Assembly (NCBI GenBank): GCA_002428985.1
Contig: DIYL01000015.1
Coordinates: 391,628-455,627 of the forward strand
DNA length: 64,000 nucleotides
Direction of reading: 5' to 3'
DNA from: Anaerolineales bacterium UBA6055
GTDB lineage: Bacteria; Chloroflexota; Anaerolineae; Aggregatilineales; Phototrophicaceae
Shown here: positions 18,398 to 27,074 of the stretch, in pieces
How the letters are laid out: each line of letters starts with the position of its first letter
How positions within the stretch are numbered: the first letter of the stretch is position 1
Notes under the pieces: model-generated
What the model was told of the DNA's origin: nothing
Databases searched by the model: none
What the model saw: the letters and a program-made list of their open reading frames with translations, nothing else
Made by a program: the position numbers and the translations under genes

Positions 18398-19315
18398 TCA
18401 TGAAGCAATCGTAATAACGACATTACCCCGCTTGCGGCCGCTTTCAACGTAGCGATGGGCTTCTGGCACCTGCTCTAATGGAAAACATCTGTCAATAAAT
18501 GGGCGAACATGTCCAGCTTCAATCATGTCGGTTAATGTGTTTAGGTTTTCATTGGTTTCCTTAGTCAATGAACGAATCGTTAGATAATGCCCATCTGAAA
18601 CCAGTGAGTTTACAATTTTCTTTTTAGATATTTTGCCAACTGCATCAAAAATAACATCATAAGTTTCACCATTTTGTGTAAAATCTGATTGTTTATAGTC
18701 GATGACATGGTCAGCACCCAAAGATTCCACCATCTCGATATTACGTGTACTGCACACGCCAGTAACCTCTGCACCAAAATATTTTGCAATTTGTATTGCA
18801 TAAGACCCCACACTACCAGATGCGCCATAAATCAGGACTTTTTGTAGAGGCTGAATGTTTGCATCGTTGAGTAAATAGAGTGCTGTCATCCCACCCACAG
18901 GAACCACAGCGGCTTCCTCAAAAGAAAGATTATCAGGTTTATGAGCCAACACAGCAGACTGCGAAGATTCAGGTATATTTATAAATTCGGCATTTGCCCC
19001 AACAGACATACCTGTCGTTGTCCCTAAAACAACATCCCCTCTCTTAAACCGCGTTACCTGATCGCCAACTGCCACAACCTCACCAGCAAATTCATGCCCA
19101 GGAATCTGCTTGTGTTTGAGCCCCATCAGCCCAAGCCCTAGAAAGGCAATCCGCGGCATTTTACGCATGAAGACATCCCCAGCAGTCACACTTGCAGAAT
19201 ACACCTTAACCATCACTTCATTTGCTTTCAACTTAGGGGATGGAACCTGTTTTAGTTGAAGATGATCTGCCGCCCCTTGTTTTGTCTGTACTATTGCTTT
19301 CATTGTTATATTCAT
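18398..19315 (-). CDS. NAD(P)H quinone oxidoreductase-like MDR protein, copy 2
   Basis: 305-residue zinc-less MDR protein. The GroES-like domain has VKVYSASVTAGDVFMR and PGHEFAGEVVAVGDQV; the nucleotide site is YGASGSVGSYAIQIAKYFGA. ATG 19315 is eight bases after AGGAG. It is shorter than copy 1 (332 residues) but aligns along its whole length, so the two are probably an old local duplication. It heads a minus-strand run with the broken membrane gene, VOC gene and copy 1. A role in reducing quinones or unsaturated carbonyls is family-level inference. Confidence 0.9.
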   Translation of the reverse strand: MNITMKAIVQTKQGAADHLQLKQVPSPKLKANEVMVKVYSASVTAGDVFMRKMPRIAFLGLGLMGLKHKQIPGHEFAGEVVAVGDQVTRFKRGDVVLGTTTGMSVGANAEFINIPESSQSAVLAHKPDNLSFEEAAVVPVGGMTALYLLNDANIQPLQKVLIYGASGSVGSYAIQIAKYFGAEVTGVCSTRNIEMVESLGADHVIDYKQSDFTQNGETYDVIFDAVGKISKKKIVNSLVSDGHYLTIRSLTKETNENLNTLTDMIEAGHVRPFIDRCFPLEQVPEAHRYVESGRKRGNVVITIAS

Positions 19316-19344
19316 CTGCCTACTCCTAGGTAACGTTACGTTTA

Positions 19345-19581
19345 CTATTCTTGATTATCTTCTGAATCTATACGTGTGGCTGAAATTAATGTGACCCCGA
19401 GATTACGCACTTTTTTCAGCAATCCAAACAAATGTGCCTGATCAATAATTTCTCCTCTAATTATCGTCCCTCCTGTTTCATCATATGTGAATGTCATCCC
19501 CTCAAACCATTCCATCCACTGTTCTCGCAAGGATTCTTTTAGGCGAATTTCATAGATTATTGGTTCATGTTGGTGAGACAT
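19345..19581 (-). CDS. Small conserved protein of unnamed family, copy 2
   Basis: 78 residues, soluble. Homologous to the product at 14392: shared YEIRLKESLREQW, FEGMTFTYDE, GEIIDQAHLF, RNLGVTLISATRI. AAAGGA is seven bases before ATG 19581. It sits between the secreted hydrolase and MDR copy 2 on the same strand, so it is likely in one transcript with the MDR genes. The repeated association of this small protein with long LuxR regulators and redox or hydrolase genes is the only clue to function. Confidence 0.72.
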   Translation of the reverse strand: MSHQHEPIIYEIRLKESLREQWMEWFEGMTFTYDETGGTIIRGEIIDQAHLFGLLKKVRNLGVTLISATRIDSEDNQE

Positions 19582-19604
19582 TTTTCGTTCCTTTATATGT
19601 TGGT

Positions 19605-19637
19605 TAAAATTAGGGGTAGCATATGAGTCTACCCCTA
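19605..19637 (-). terminator. Intrinsic terminator after the hydrolase gene
   Basis: TAGGGGTAG (19611-19619) and CTACCCCTA (19629-19637) form a perfect 9-bp stem with a 9-base loop. On the minus strand it is followed by ATTTTAA. It lies 13 bases after the distal TAA (19650-19652) of the hydrolase frame, in line with the original gene having ended there rather than at 19728. Confidence 0.65.
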
Positions 19638-19727
19638 GCTTTATTGTGATTAGTAGCCTTCTGCAGCGTAGGTAATTCCGATGAAAGTTACAGCATCAGG
19701 TGCAAGTATTGCAGTTGCATCAGCATC

Positions 19728-20885
19728 TTATTCCAGCGCTGACAACAAGAATGCCGTAGCGAAGTGATTGACCAAATCATGAGCACGTTCCATATTCCAC
19801 ACTGGATCAGAGCACATTTCATAAAAACCAATTTCAGCAAAGAATGGGAGTGATCCGCAAGTACTACCAAAGACCATGTGTTCAGCATTATCTAAACCAA
19901 CGAGGATTTTATTTGTACTGGAAACATAGTCAAATGTCGGTTGAGAGCCCCAAGCATAAGGTGTGCCAGTATCAGCAGTACCACCAATTGCCATGACAGG
20001 AATCGTGATATTTGACAATCCTATATCGCTAAACATATAAGCATCCCCTGCCATTGGAATAATCGCATCCACACGATCATCACTAAAGGATTCCCATAGA
20101 CCCTCAGGCATAGCATCAAGTCCAGCGAGTTCAGCCATATCAGATGCATAGGGAAGAATTAGTCCACATAACCACGCACTCGGGTCACCAGATTCTTCTG
20201 CTTCTGCACATAGGTTTTCCATATAAGTTAAGTCAAGTTGTGCACCAGCAACTGCCAATGATGTATAGCCACCCAACGAGTGCCCCATCACAGCAACTTG
20301 TTCCGTATCAATCAGTCCAGCAAATAATCCACTGTCCTCAACCTGAGTATCCACATAATCGAGTACTTCAGTTATATCTTGAGGACGTAAGATGGAGGAT
20401 CGATAGAAATCAGTTAATGCCTCATCGAGTTGTTCATGATGCTCCGGAGCAATTACAACGAAACCATGTGAAGCAAGATGTTCCGTCAGCCACACATACT
20501 TGGTACGACCTAATAAGAAACCCGGCGAGACAATGACCAGCGGATAATCTCCCTCATCAAGATTAAACGGTGCATCAGCAATTGCTTGACCTGTAACTGT
20601 TGCACTCGTGTCTGGCATACCTAACTTGACGACATATGGATATATCGTGGATTCTTCCAGATTGTCAGGGTTCTGTGCTGGGTACCAAACGGTAATATCC
20701 AACGGCATCTTACCATCAATGACGAAGTCTTGTGTGCCAACGATGTATTCCCCACGGACTGCGTATTGTGGGGCATCTGGTCGAAATCCAGTATTGTTCT
20801 CTGTAACTACATCTTGCGCAAGTACACTCGCAGACAGAGCAAGAACCATCATAATTGCAAATACAAAACGGTTAATAGAAACCAT
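19728..20885 (-). CDS. Secreted alpha/beta hydrolase (PAF-acetylhydrolase/dienelactone hydrolase-like), C terminus probably truncated
   Basis: 385 residues with a signal peptide (about 1-23, ending SASVLA-QD). The nucleophile elbow is GHSLGGY; IGGTADTGTPY likely holds the acid and DNAEHMVFG the histidine. The block PGFLLGRTKY and HGFVVIAPEHH resemble platelet-activating-factor acetylhydrolase-like enzymes. After the TAA at 19728-19730 the same frame continues for 25 codons (DADATAILAPDAV ... AAEGY) to TAA 19650; this reads like the family's real C-terminal strand, so the first TAA is probably a recent nonsense change. The catalytic domain remains complete. Divergent from the VOC gene at 21062. 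Confidence 0.85.
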   Translation of the reverse strand: MVSINRFVFAIMMVLALSASVLAQDVVTENNTGFRPDAPQYAVRGEYIVGTQDFVIDGKMPLDITVWYPAQNPDNLEESTIYPYVVKLGMPDTSATVTGQAIADAPFNLDEGDYPLVIVSPGFLLGRTKYVWLTEHLASHGFVVIAPEHHEQLDEALTDFYRSSILRPQDITEVLDYVDTQVEDSGLFAGLIDTEQVAVMGHSLGGYTSLAVAGAQLDLTYMENLCAEAEESGDPSAWLCGLILPYASDMAELAGLDAMPEGLWESFSDDRVDAIIPMAGDAYMFSDIGLSNITIPVMAIGGTADTGTPYAWGSQPTFDYVSSTNKILVGLDNAEHMVFGSTCGSLPFFAEIGFYEMCSDPVWNMERAHDLVNHFATAFLLSALE

Positions 20886-20936
20886 GTGATTACCTTTCGC
20901 TTGTGAATTTAAGTTAGCCCTAGCTTAGTCATTAGT

Positions 20937-21006
20937 GGGTATTGTTGTGGAGATACTAAAGTACTGTTTGAGGTATTGTTTGACAGTCCTTCCCATAACA
21001 ATACCC
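20937..21006. promoter_or_regulatory. Candidate operator with three GGTATTGTT sites
   Basis: GGGTATTGTT (20937-20946), AGGTATTGTT (20971-20980) and the exact inverse AACAATACCC (20997-21006) lie in the divergent gap between the hydrolase and the VOC gene. The two direct copies are 34 bases apart, about three helix turns, as expected for cooperative binding on one DNA face. A TATAAT at 21035-21040 precedes the VOC gene. A regulator such as one of the two LuxR proteins may bind here; that link is inference. Confidence 0.5.
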
Positions 21007-21061
21007 CATCGCACCACACCATTTGATAGACTTGTATAATCTTGAAGATAGGAGATTTTAT

Positions 21062-21460
21062 ATGACTACATTTGAACTACGTGTTGCAATTACGGCTGCA
21101 GATTTTGACAAACTGGTGGCATTCTACTGTGATGGCCTAGGGTTAGATCCGGGTGATATGTGGACAAACAACGGGCAAGGACAATTATTTAATGCTGGGC
21201 AAGGCGTTATCGAAATACTTGACCACACACATTCGGCATGGGTTGATAACATTGAGGTTGGACGGCAGGTTTCGGGACAAATTCGATTTGCATTTCATGT
21301 AGAGGATATTCAGGTTGCTATGACAAATGCACTAGATTACGGAGCAACACTTTTGCATGACCCCGTATTGACACCATGGGGTGACTTAAATGTGCGACTT
21401 AAATCACCTGATGGATTACAAATTACGCTGTATCAAACAAATGCAAGTGAAGCGAAATAG
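21062..21460 (+). CDS. VOC/glyoxalase-family protein
   Basis: 132-residue single VOC domain: FELRVAITAADFDKLVAFYC at the start and LNVRLKSPDGLQITLYQT at the end. Members include glyoxalase I, fosfomycin/bleomycin resistance and dioxygenase proteins; the substrate cannot be read from sequence. ATG 21062 is seven bases after AGGAG; an upstream in-frame extension to 21023 has no support. It is convergent with the LuxR regulator, their stops being one base apart, and divergent from the hydrolase over the GGTATTGTT sites. Confidence 0.85.
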   Translation: MTTFELRVAITAADFDKLVAFYCDGLGLDPGDMWTNNGQGQLFNAGQGVIEILDHTHSAWVDNIEVGRQVSGQIRFAFHVEDIQVAMTNALDYGATLLHDPVLTPWGDLNVRLKSPDGLQITLYQTNASEAK

Positions 21461-21461
21461 A

Positions 21462-24158
21462 CTATTCCAACAAGCCTAATTCACGTGCACGTGCGACAGC
21501 CTCCGTCCGACGCTGTACACCTAATTTACCATATATATTGCGATTATGACCCTTTACAGTGCTCAATGCCAGATAAAGTCGTTCGCTAATATCACGATTA
21601 GAGAGCCCTTCAGCCACAAGTTGGAGTATTTCTAGCTCGCGATCACTCAGCGGTTCTATCAACGCTTGATTTGTATCGGTCGGAGTAATAGATAGCTTCG
21701 CATCTGAATCGTAGGCAGATAGTAATTTATGAGCAAAGTCTGTCACATCGCCCTGTTCTATCATGAGCCTTAATAATTGTTGTATGGGCTTACCTTCATC
21801 AACAAACGTTCTGATGAAGCCTTCAGGTTCAGCAAGAATAAGAGCCCGCTTTAATGCCTCAAGTGCTTGTGACATATCGCCTAATAATGCGTATACTTGA
21901 GCTTGTTGTAACAAAATTTGGATCATGCTACCATGTCGTTTGCTATCCTCGGCAAATTTGAGCAGACGTGACAACAACGTCATTAAACCATCAATTGTAG
22001 ATGTATCACCTTCCCTGTATTTGGCAATCTGGAGTCGAATAAGTACCAAATACTCGAATTCATGTGGGAAGCTTAGTTCGCCATCAAGCAACAATTCTTG
22101 TTCATCTGCCCAAGCCTGTGCACGAACCAATTGTCCTTGACTAATCCACACATGTGCTTTCAGCGCACTTATAGGACGCATATCAGGTACTGGGCCCCGA
22201 ATATATTGTCGTTCTGCCTCATCTAACATTTCTAAAGCATCAGCAAAATCACCCTGCCCCTGCCTCATATGAGCCTGAAAGATACTCCAGCGGTGCTTCC
22301 AACGTGGAAAAGCCGCGGTCTTACTCAATTCTTCGCTTTTAGCTAAGTAACGTTTTGCTTTGTCTACATCACCCTGTTCATAATGTAGTTCACTCAAACC
22401 AAGATACAAATCTGCTGTTCCTTGCATTGGGGATTCACCCTCATTTTGAGCCAGTTGCAGTGCCTGAAAATATGTATCCAATGCTTTACGTAATTTTCCA
22501 AGTGTCAGCAACATGTCCGACAAAATATACGTGCCTGTGATTGCAAACATGATGTTATCAGCTAGTTCAAAGTTAGTCATAGCAGACGAGAAGACTTCGT
22601 AAGCTGTTTCCAATTCGCCCTGTTGCCACCATGCCAATCCTAACAATGAACCCGTTATACCACGTCTCAGATAATCATCAGTCGGTAGGAGCTCAAGTGC
22701 TTGTTGTGCATAGTCTATGGTAGCAGGAATGTCATTATATGCCTGTGATAGGTATGTCCGCGCATTGGCAATACTCACTCTTAGAAATTCAAATTCCTCT
22801 TCATCATGAATTATCATCTCCGTTGATGGTGAATCCAGTAATTTCTCTGCATCATCCAAGCGATCTCCACCCACTTCCAGTTCACCATTTTCTAGTAGCG
22901 CCCAAGCATAACCGACATTCAATACCGGACGTACACGGTAATATTCATCAGGCAGCATCCATGCCCATTTGAGCCAAGTTGCAAATTGACGGGTTCTATC
23001 CATTTCGGCCCATACCAATTCCATGATACGTGCCACCCGATTAAAATCTTCGGCATCGAAAGCGTGACGAACGGCGTCGGTAGTAAAGCCATTTTGCATA
23101 TACCAATCGCTTGCTCTTTGATGAAGGGTCGATACAAGCTGAGGGAATTCTATTTTGAGATACACTTGAAGCACATCAGCAAAGAGATGATGATAACGAA
23201 ACCACTGCCGTTTATCGTCTAATGAAATAACAAAAAGATTGCTTCGTTCGAGCTCATACAATACAGCAGAACTATCGCTTTGGGTTGTAACCGCCTCACA
23301 TAAATCTCCACTCAAACGATCTAAAATGGATGTTTGAAGTAAGAACACACGAACAACATCCGATTGGCGTAATAAAACTTCTTCAACCAGATAATCGACA
23401 ATATAACGGTTATCACCAGCAAAGGCTGTTATAAAGCTCTGAATATCTGAACGTCCTTGCATCGAGAGCGCGGCTAACTGTAAACCCGCAATCCATCCCT
23501 CATTGCGTTTCTCTAATGCAATGACATCCTCCTGTGCAAGTGGTAAACCCATAACACTATTTAAGAAGTCCATCGCTTCATTAAGATTAAAGCGTAATTG
23601 CGATGCACGGATCTCAGTCAATTCACGTCGAGCCCGCAACCGTGAGATAGAGAATGATGGATCTTCTCGGGTGGTTATCACAATATGGAGTTGTTGCGGT
23701 AAGCGATCTAACAGGAACGTCATCAGATCATCAATCGGCTTTGCATCAATTACATGATAATCATCCAGTACAAGAACCATATGCCCTGTTGTTGTAGCAA
23801 TGTCATTAATCAATTCAGTCATCAGAGATTCAACAGAAACAGTAGGCGATGACTGCAAGGTACGCAAAATATCACGACCAATTTTAGAGTCAATTGTCTG
23901 TAAAGCACAAACAAGGTATGTCACAAATCGTCTAGAATCATTATCTTGTTCATCTAAAGATAACCAAGCAAATAAGCGATCCGACTTAGCAATCCATTCA
24001 CTTACAATAGTAGTCTTCCCAAAGCCTGCCGGCGCAGAAATCAACGTTAACTTACGCTGTAATTGTGTATTAAGTGTGTCAATTAGATGTGGGCGCGGTA
24101 CGATCTCAGATCGTAAATTAGGGGCAAATAATTTTGTAGTTAAGATTTGGGTCGGCAT
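21462..24158 (-). CDS. MalT-like LuxR-family transcriptional regulator (STAND ATPase), copy 2
   Basis: 898 residues, organised like the protein at 11473. Walker A APAGFGKTT near residue 45, Walker B VLDDYHVID, the ITTREDPSFS block, a long TPR-like region, and a C-terminal LuxR helix-turn-helix (LSDRELEILQLVAEGLSN). The start MPTQILTTKLFAPN matches the family. It follows the broken hydrolase gene on the same strand. Homology to copy 1 spans the whole length. Likely activator of part of the 14-25 kb region, by proximity only. Confidence 0.93.
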   Translation of the reverse strand: MPTQILTTKLFAPNLRSEIVPRPHLIDTLNTQLQRKLTLISAPAGFGKTTIVSEWIAKSDRLFAWLSLDEQDNDSRRFVTYLVCALQTIDSKIGRDILRTLQSSPTVSVESLMTELINDIATTTGHMVLVLDDYHVIDAKPIDDLMTFLLDRLPQQLHIVITTREDPSFSISRLRARRELTEIRASQLRFNLNEAMDFLNSVMGLPLAQEDVIALEKRNEGWIAGLQLAALSMQGRSDIQSFITAFAGDNRYIVDYLVEEVLLRQSDVVRVFLLQTSILDRLSGDLCEAVTTQSDSSAVLYELERSNLFVISLDDKRQWFRYHHLFADVLQVYLKIEFPQLVSTLHQRASDWYMQNGFTTDAVRHAFDAEDFNRVARIMELVWAEMDRTRQFATWLKWAWMLPDEYYRVRPVLNVGYAWALLENGELEVGGDRLDDAEKLLDSPSTEMIIHDEEEFEFLRVSIANARTYLSQAYNDIPATIDYAQQALELLPTDDYLRRGITGSLLGLAWWQQGELETAYEVFSSAMTNFELADNIMFAITGTYILSDMLLTLGKLRKALDTYFQALQLAQNEGESPMQGTADLYLGLSELHYEQGDVDKAKRYLAKSEELSKTAAFPRWKHRWSIFQAHMRQGQGDFADALEMLDEAERQYIRGPVPDMRPISALKAHVWISQGQLVRAQAWADEQELLLDGELSFPHEFEYLVLIRLQIAKYREGDTSTIDGLMTLLSRLLKFAEDSKRHGSMIQILLQQAQVYALLGDMSQALEALKRALILAEPEGFIRTFVDEGKPIQQLLRLMIEQGDVTDFAHKLLSAYDSDAKLSITPTDTNQALIEPLSDRELEILQLVAEGLSNRDISERLYLALSTVKGHNRNIYGKLGVQRRTEAVARARELGLLE

Positions 24159-24278
24159 TGTTTGAACTTTATGACAGTAGATATATACGTGGATTCATCA
24201 TGAGAATCATTTATTGAGTATACCTAGAAATTCATTAGGTTGAGTAGACAATACAAGAAGTGAATTCTACACTGTTTG

Positions 24279-25102
24279 TCACTGAATACCCTGTGTAATG
24301 AGCCAATGGTGTATTTGTTTTGCAATTTTCTCATGGTCAGCATCCATCATAACATTATGTGCAGCCTCATAAGCCTCAATCACATCACATCCATAATATT
24401 CAACTGAGCGACGTTGCGTGTGTGGCATCACAGCTTTATCATTATCAGGTAGAACCCACAACAACGGCGTTTTTGGATTTCGTAATGGCGACCAAAACGG
24501 CGGATTATATTGGGTCAGAACCAGCATAGATTCTTGACCTACTTTATGATGCAACTCCTCAGCATCATTATAGACCGATCGTTGATAAGCATTGTTTTTG
24601 CTACTCGTGGATTACGCATAACATATGCAGATGCACTGCCATCGAACACCGCCATAATTGTACTAAGCGGATCACGTAAACCAGCTTGCAAAGAAGCACT
24701 TATCATCTCATGCGAGTTCCATGAAGCAACTAATACCGCAGCAGGTAAATCATCAGAGACTTTTTTAAGATACCATTGTGTAAGTGCACCGCCCATACTA
24801 TGCCCCATCAAAATAGGCTTTTCTGAATAACGCTTTACCTCAGCTTCTAGAAACTGCAAGTAATATCCTAAGGTACATAAGCGAATATTCCGTTGCATCG
24901 GTGATTTTCCATGCCCAGGCAAACTATGTGCATGAGTAACCCAACCTTGCGTTGCCAAATAAGCCTGCCAGGTTGACCAACACCACGCCCCATGCCACAT
25001 ACCATGTTGCATTACAATCGGGGTCTGATAACGTTGCTTATGCGGTTGGTAGGTAATACGCTCAATACCGTTTTCCACACTTTGTATGATTTCGTATAAC
25101 AT
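24279..25102 (-). pseudogene. Alpha/beta hydrolase gene with a frameshift
   Basis: ATG 25102 opens a 187-residue frame with an alpha/beta-hydrolase core (MQHGMWHGAWCW oxyanion region, nucleophile elbow MGHSMGGALTQ) that goes off into MMLRSCIIK and stops at 24539. The continuation is in another frame and ends at 24279, with VGQESMLVLTQYNPP, acid-strand VLPDNDKAVMP and catalytic histidine region EAAHNVMMD. The join is at about 24563-24580, where one missing base would restore NDAEELHHKVG. Together about 274 codons, a normal hydrolase length. Probably inactive unless the base is an assembly error. Confidence 0.8.
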
Positions 25103-25305
25103 TGAACTAACCTTCTCTATACTAAATTTACTAGTTTTATCAATTCATTACTGATCAGAAGTATAGGAATATAGAAGATTGAATTCGTTTAAAGAAATCA
25201 TGGTACATTATACAAACCAGATTCGTACTATACATCAATGGAGTAAATTGTTAACGCACATTAACATAAGATCATAGATATACACCATTATAGTAGACGG
25301 AAATA

Positions 25306-25635
25306 ATGATTAATACATTCAGCATTATCATGATTACAACAATATTTAGTCTTGCCACAATTCTCATTCTCATGCTTATGGCACGACAACGCTTACTCCG
25401 TCTCAACCAAACCGAAACACAGATAACCAACCAAGTCAATAAAATTGATGCAACTCGTCTAAAATCACATCTTAAAGACATCGGTATATCTACAGTAAGC
25501 ATAGATGACGCAGCTTCTGCACTGACAACAGGTCAACAGCAACAACCATCAGCAGCACCAAATCCACACACAAAACAAGAGTCTATCATTCGTATTTTTG
25601 ACAAAGATAACAAACTCACAACACGTGTAGGCTAA
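25306..25635 (+). CDS. Small membrane-anchored protein of unknown function
   Basis: 109 residues: one N-terminal transmembrane helix (about 3-26), then a short polar helix (LLRLNQTETQITNQVNK), and a Q/P/S-rich linker before a final charged strand (RIFDKDNKLTTRV). No known domain recognised. It stands alone on the plus strand with GGAAAT before ATG 25306. The 203 bases upstream hold nothing I can identify. Confidence 0.55.
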   Translation: MINTFSIIMITTIFSLATILILMLMARQRLLRLNQTETQITNQVNKIDATRLKSHLKDIGISTVSIDDAASALTTGQQQQPSAAPNPHTKQESIIRIFDKDNKLTTRVG

Positions 25636-25716
25636 TTTCAAACTTCCTTAACTGCCCAATTTAGAAAACATCGTATACAATATTGGTTATATACAGACAA
25701 GTTTGATTTGAAGTCT

Positions 25717-25947
25717 ATGACCAACCCCGAAAATAACCCAACCACTACTCTACTCAAAACGCTAGTGCCAGCCAGTATACTAGGTGCTATAGCAATTGGT
25801 TCTTTCGTACTGATCTACATGTTATTAGAATCGAGTGTTGCACCATTCCCGCGTCTAATGTTGTCGATGTGTACGCCGCCGGCATTAATTGCGATCTTTC
25901 TCGGATTCTATATGCTATTTGGTCCTAAGCGTGATAAATCTAGTTAG
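25717..25947 (+). CDS. Small two-helix membrane protein of unknown function
   Basis: 76 residues with two transmembrane helices (about 18-40 and 48-68) and a basic C terminus (KRDKSS). ATG 25717 is preferred over TTG 25708. It is convergent with, and overlaps by four bases, the methyltransferase gene. No family recognised; coding status rests on the open frame and helix pattern. Confidence 0.5.
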   Translation: MTNPENNPTTTLLKTLVPASILGAIAIGSFVLIYMLLESSVAPFPRLMLSMCTPPALIAIFLGFYMLFGPKRDKSS

Positions 25948-26597
25948 GATTTGACCAGTCGATATACAATCACAACTGGCATGTTATAGTTAGGAATTGT
26001 TGGCTCTACAACGGCATCAATGTGTAACCCGGCAGACTGGCATGCAGACTGCCACACTTGATACAAATGAACATAATGCTCAACTTCATATATCTCTCTA
26101 CCACTTTGAAATGTACGACGCGCACCAGATAAATATTGAAACGGGTGAAAATCGCTTAATAATGCAACCCCACCATGGATGAGCACCCGCGAAATTTCGT
26201 CAATGATAGACCCCAAATCAGGTGAATGCCCTACTGCAAGTCCACACAAAACAACATCTATTGTTTCAGTCGACAATGGAATCTGGCTCATAGATCCCAC
26301 TATGCATTGTTGCAACGGAGATTCAAGCAACATCGCCTTACTATCATCTACACCAATAACAGACTGTGCATTGTCTTGTTGCGCAATTAAGCCATAACGT
26401 CCCGTACCACATGCTAGATCTAATACACATCGCCCACTTAATTCAGGCATTAGATCAATCATCGTCAATTGTTCAATTTCCATCAAACGATTGTGAGCAA
26501 TTGGAGGGTAATCCTTAGCCCATCGTTCATATGCAGATTGACTTGTTAGACGTTGGAGATTACGTCGGCGCATTTGACTCAATAATCTGCGGATCAT
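25944..26597 (-). CDS. Class I SAM-dependent methyltransferase
   Basis: 217 residues. Motif I is VLDLACGTGRYGLIA near residue 58, followed by the acidic strand end VIGVDDSKAM, and motif IV VVLCGLAVGHSPD. Similar to the UbiE/Methyltransf_11 group; substrate unknown. Last gene of a minus-strand run of four (28116-29888, 27075-28106, 26602-27072, this one) with gaps of 2-9 bases, so it probably acts with the radical SAM enzyme and membrane protein. Confidence 0.85.
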   Translation of the reverse strand: MIRRLLSQMRRRNLQRLTSQSAYERWAKDYPPIAHNRLMEIEQLTMIDLMPELSGRCVLDLACGTGRYGLIAQQDNAQSVIGVDDSKAMLLESPLQQCIVGSMSQIPLSTETIDVVLCGLAVGHSPDLGSIIDEISRVLIHGGVALLSDFHPFQYLSGARRTFQSGREIYEVEHYVHLYQVWQSACQSAGLHIDAVVEPTIPNYNMPVVIVYRLVKS

Positions 26598-26601
26598 ATC
26601 A

Positions 26602-27072
26602 CTATGAGACCGAAATCACAACAAGTTCAACCCATTTACGAAAAGCATCTTCCCGTGTGTTGTAAAGAAGCCTTGTTCGTAGCGGTAAACTCAGCCACAT
26701 ATACGAAATTTTTCTACGTTCTTCACGGGTTGTATGATCAACAATCTCTCTATACCAGCGTGGATATTGTAAGAAGAAGTCTGGGCGATTCATAATATTC
26801 TCTCGGATGCGCATGTAAAATACGGCACCTGTCGAAATCAGCATCAACCCAAATAAAATAAGAAACCCTGAAGGAACAAGCGCAAGAAGAATAAGGTATG
26901 CCAGTGCAACGCCCCACAATACCATTTCTAGCATTGGGCTAAACCCAACCTCATCGCCATATTGCTGAAAAGCGGCCAACACAGGTTCCTTATAGAAGCC
27001 AAGCGTAACCATAGTTGAACGGACAAAAAGAATAACCACTGCAAAAAAAATGAGTAATAATATCGTTGGCAT
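26602..27072 (-). CDS. Membrane protein of unknown function
   Basis: 156 residues. One N-terminal helix (about 3-20), then two adjacent helices (about 48-85), and a basic cytosolic-type C-terminal half (RPDFFLQYPRWYREIVDHT, REERRKISYMWLSLP). No family recognised. It starts two bases after the radical SAM stop, suggesting translational coupling in the four-gene run. Confidence 0.65.
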   Translation of the reverse strand: MPTILLLIFFAVVILFVRSTMVTLGFYKEPVLAAFQQYGDEVGFSPMLEMVLWGVALAYLILLALVPSGFLILFGLMLISTGAVFYMRIRENIMNRPDFFLQYPRWYREIVDHTTREERRKISYMWLSLPLRTRLLYNTREDAFRKWVELVVISVS

Positions 27073-27074
27073 GA

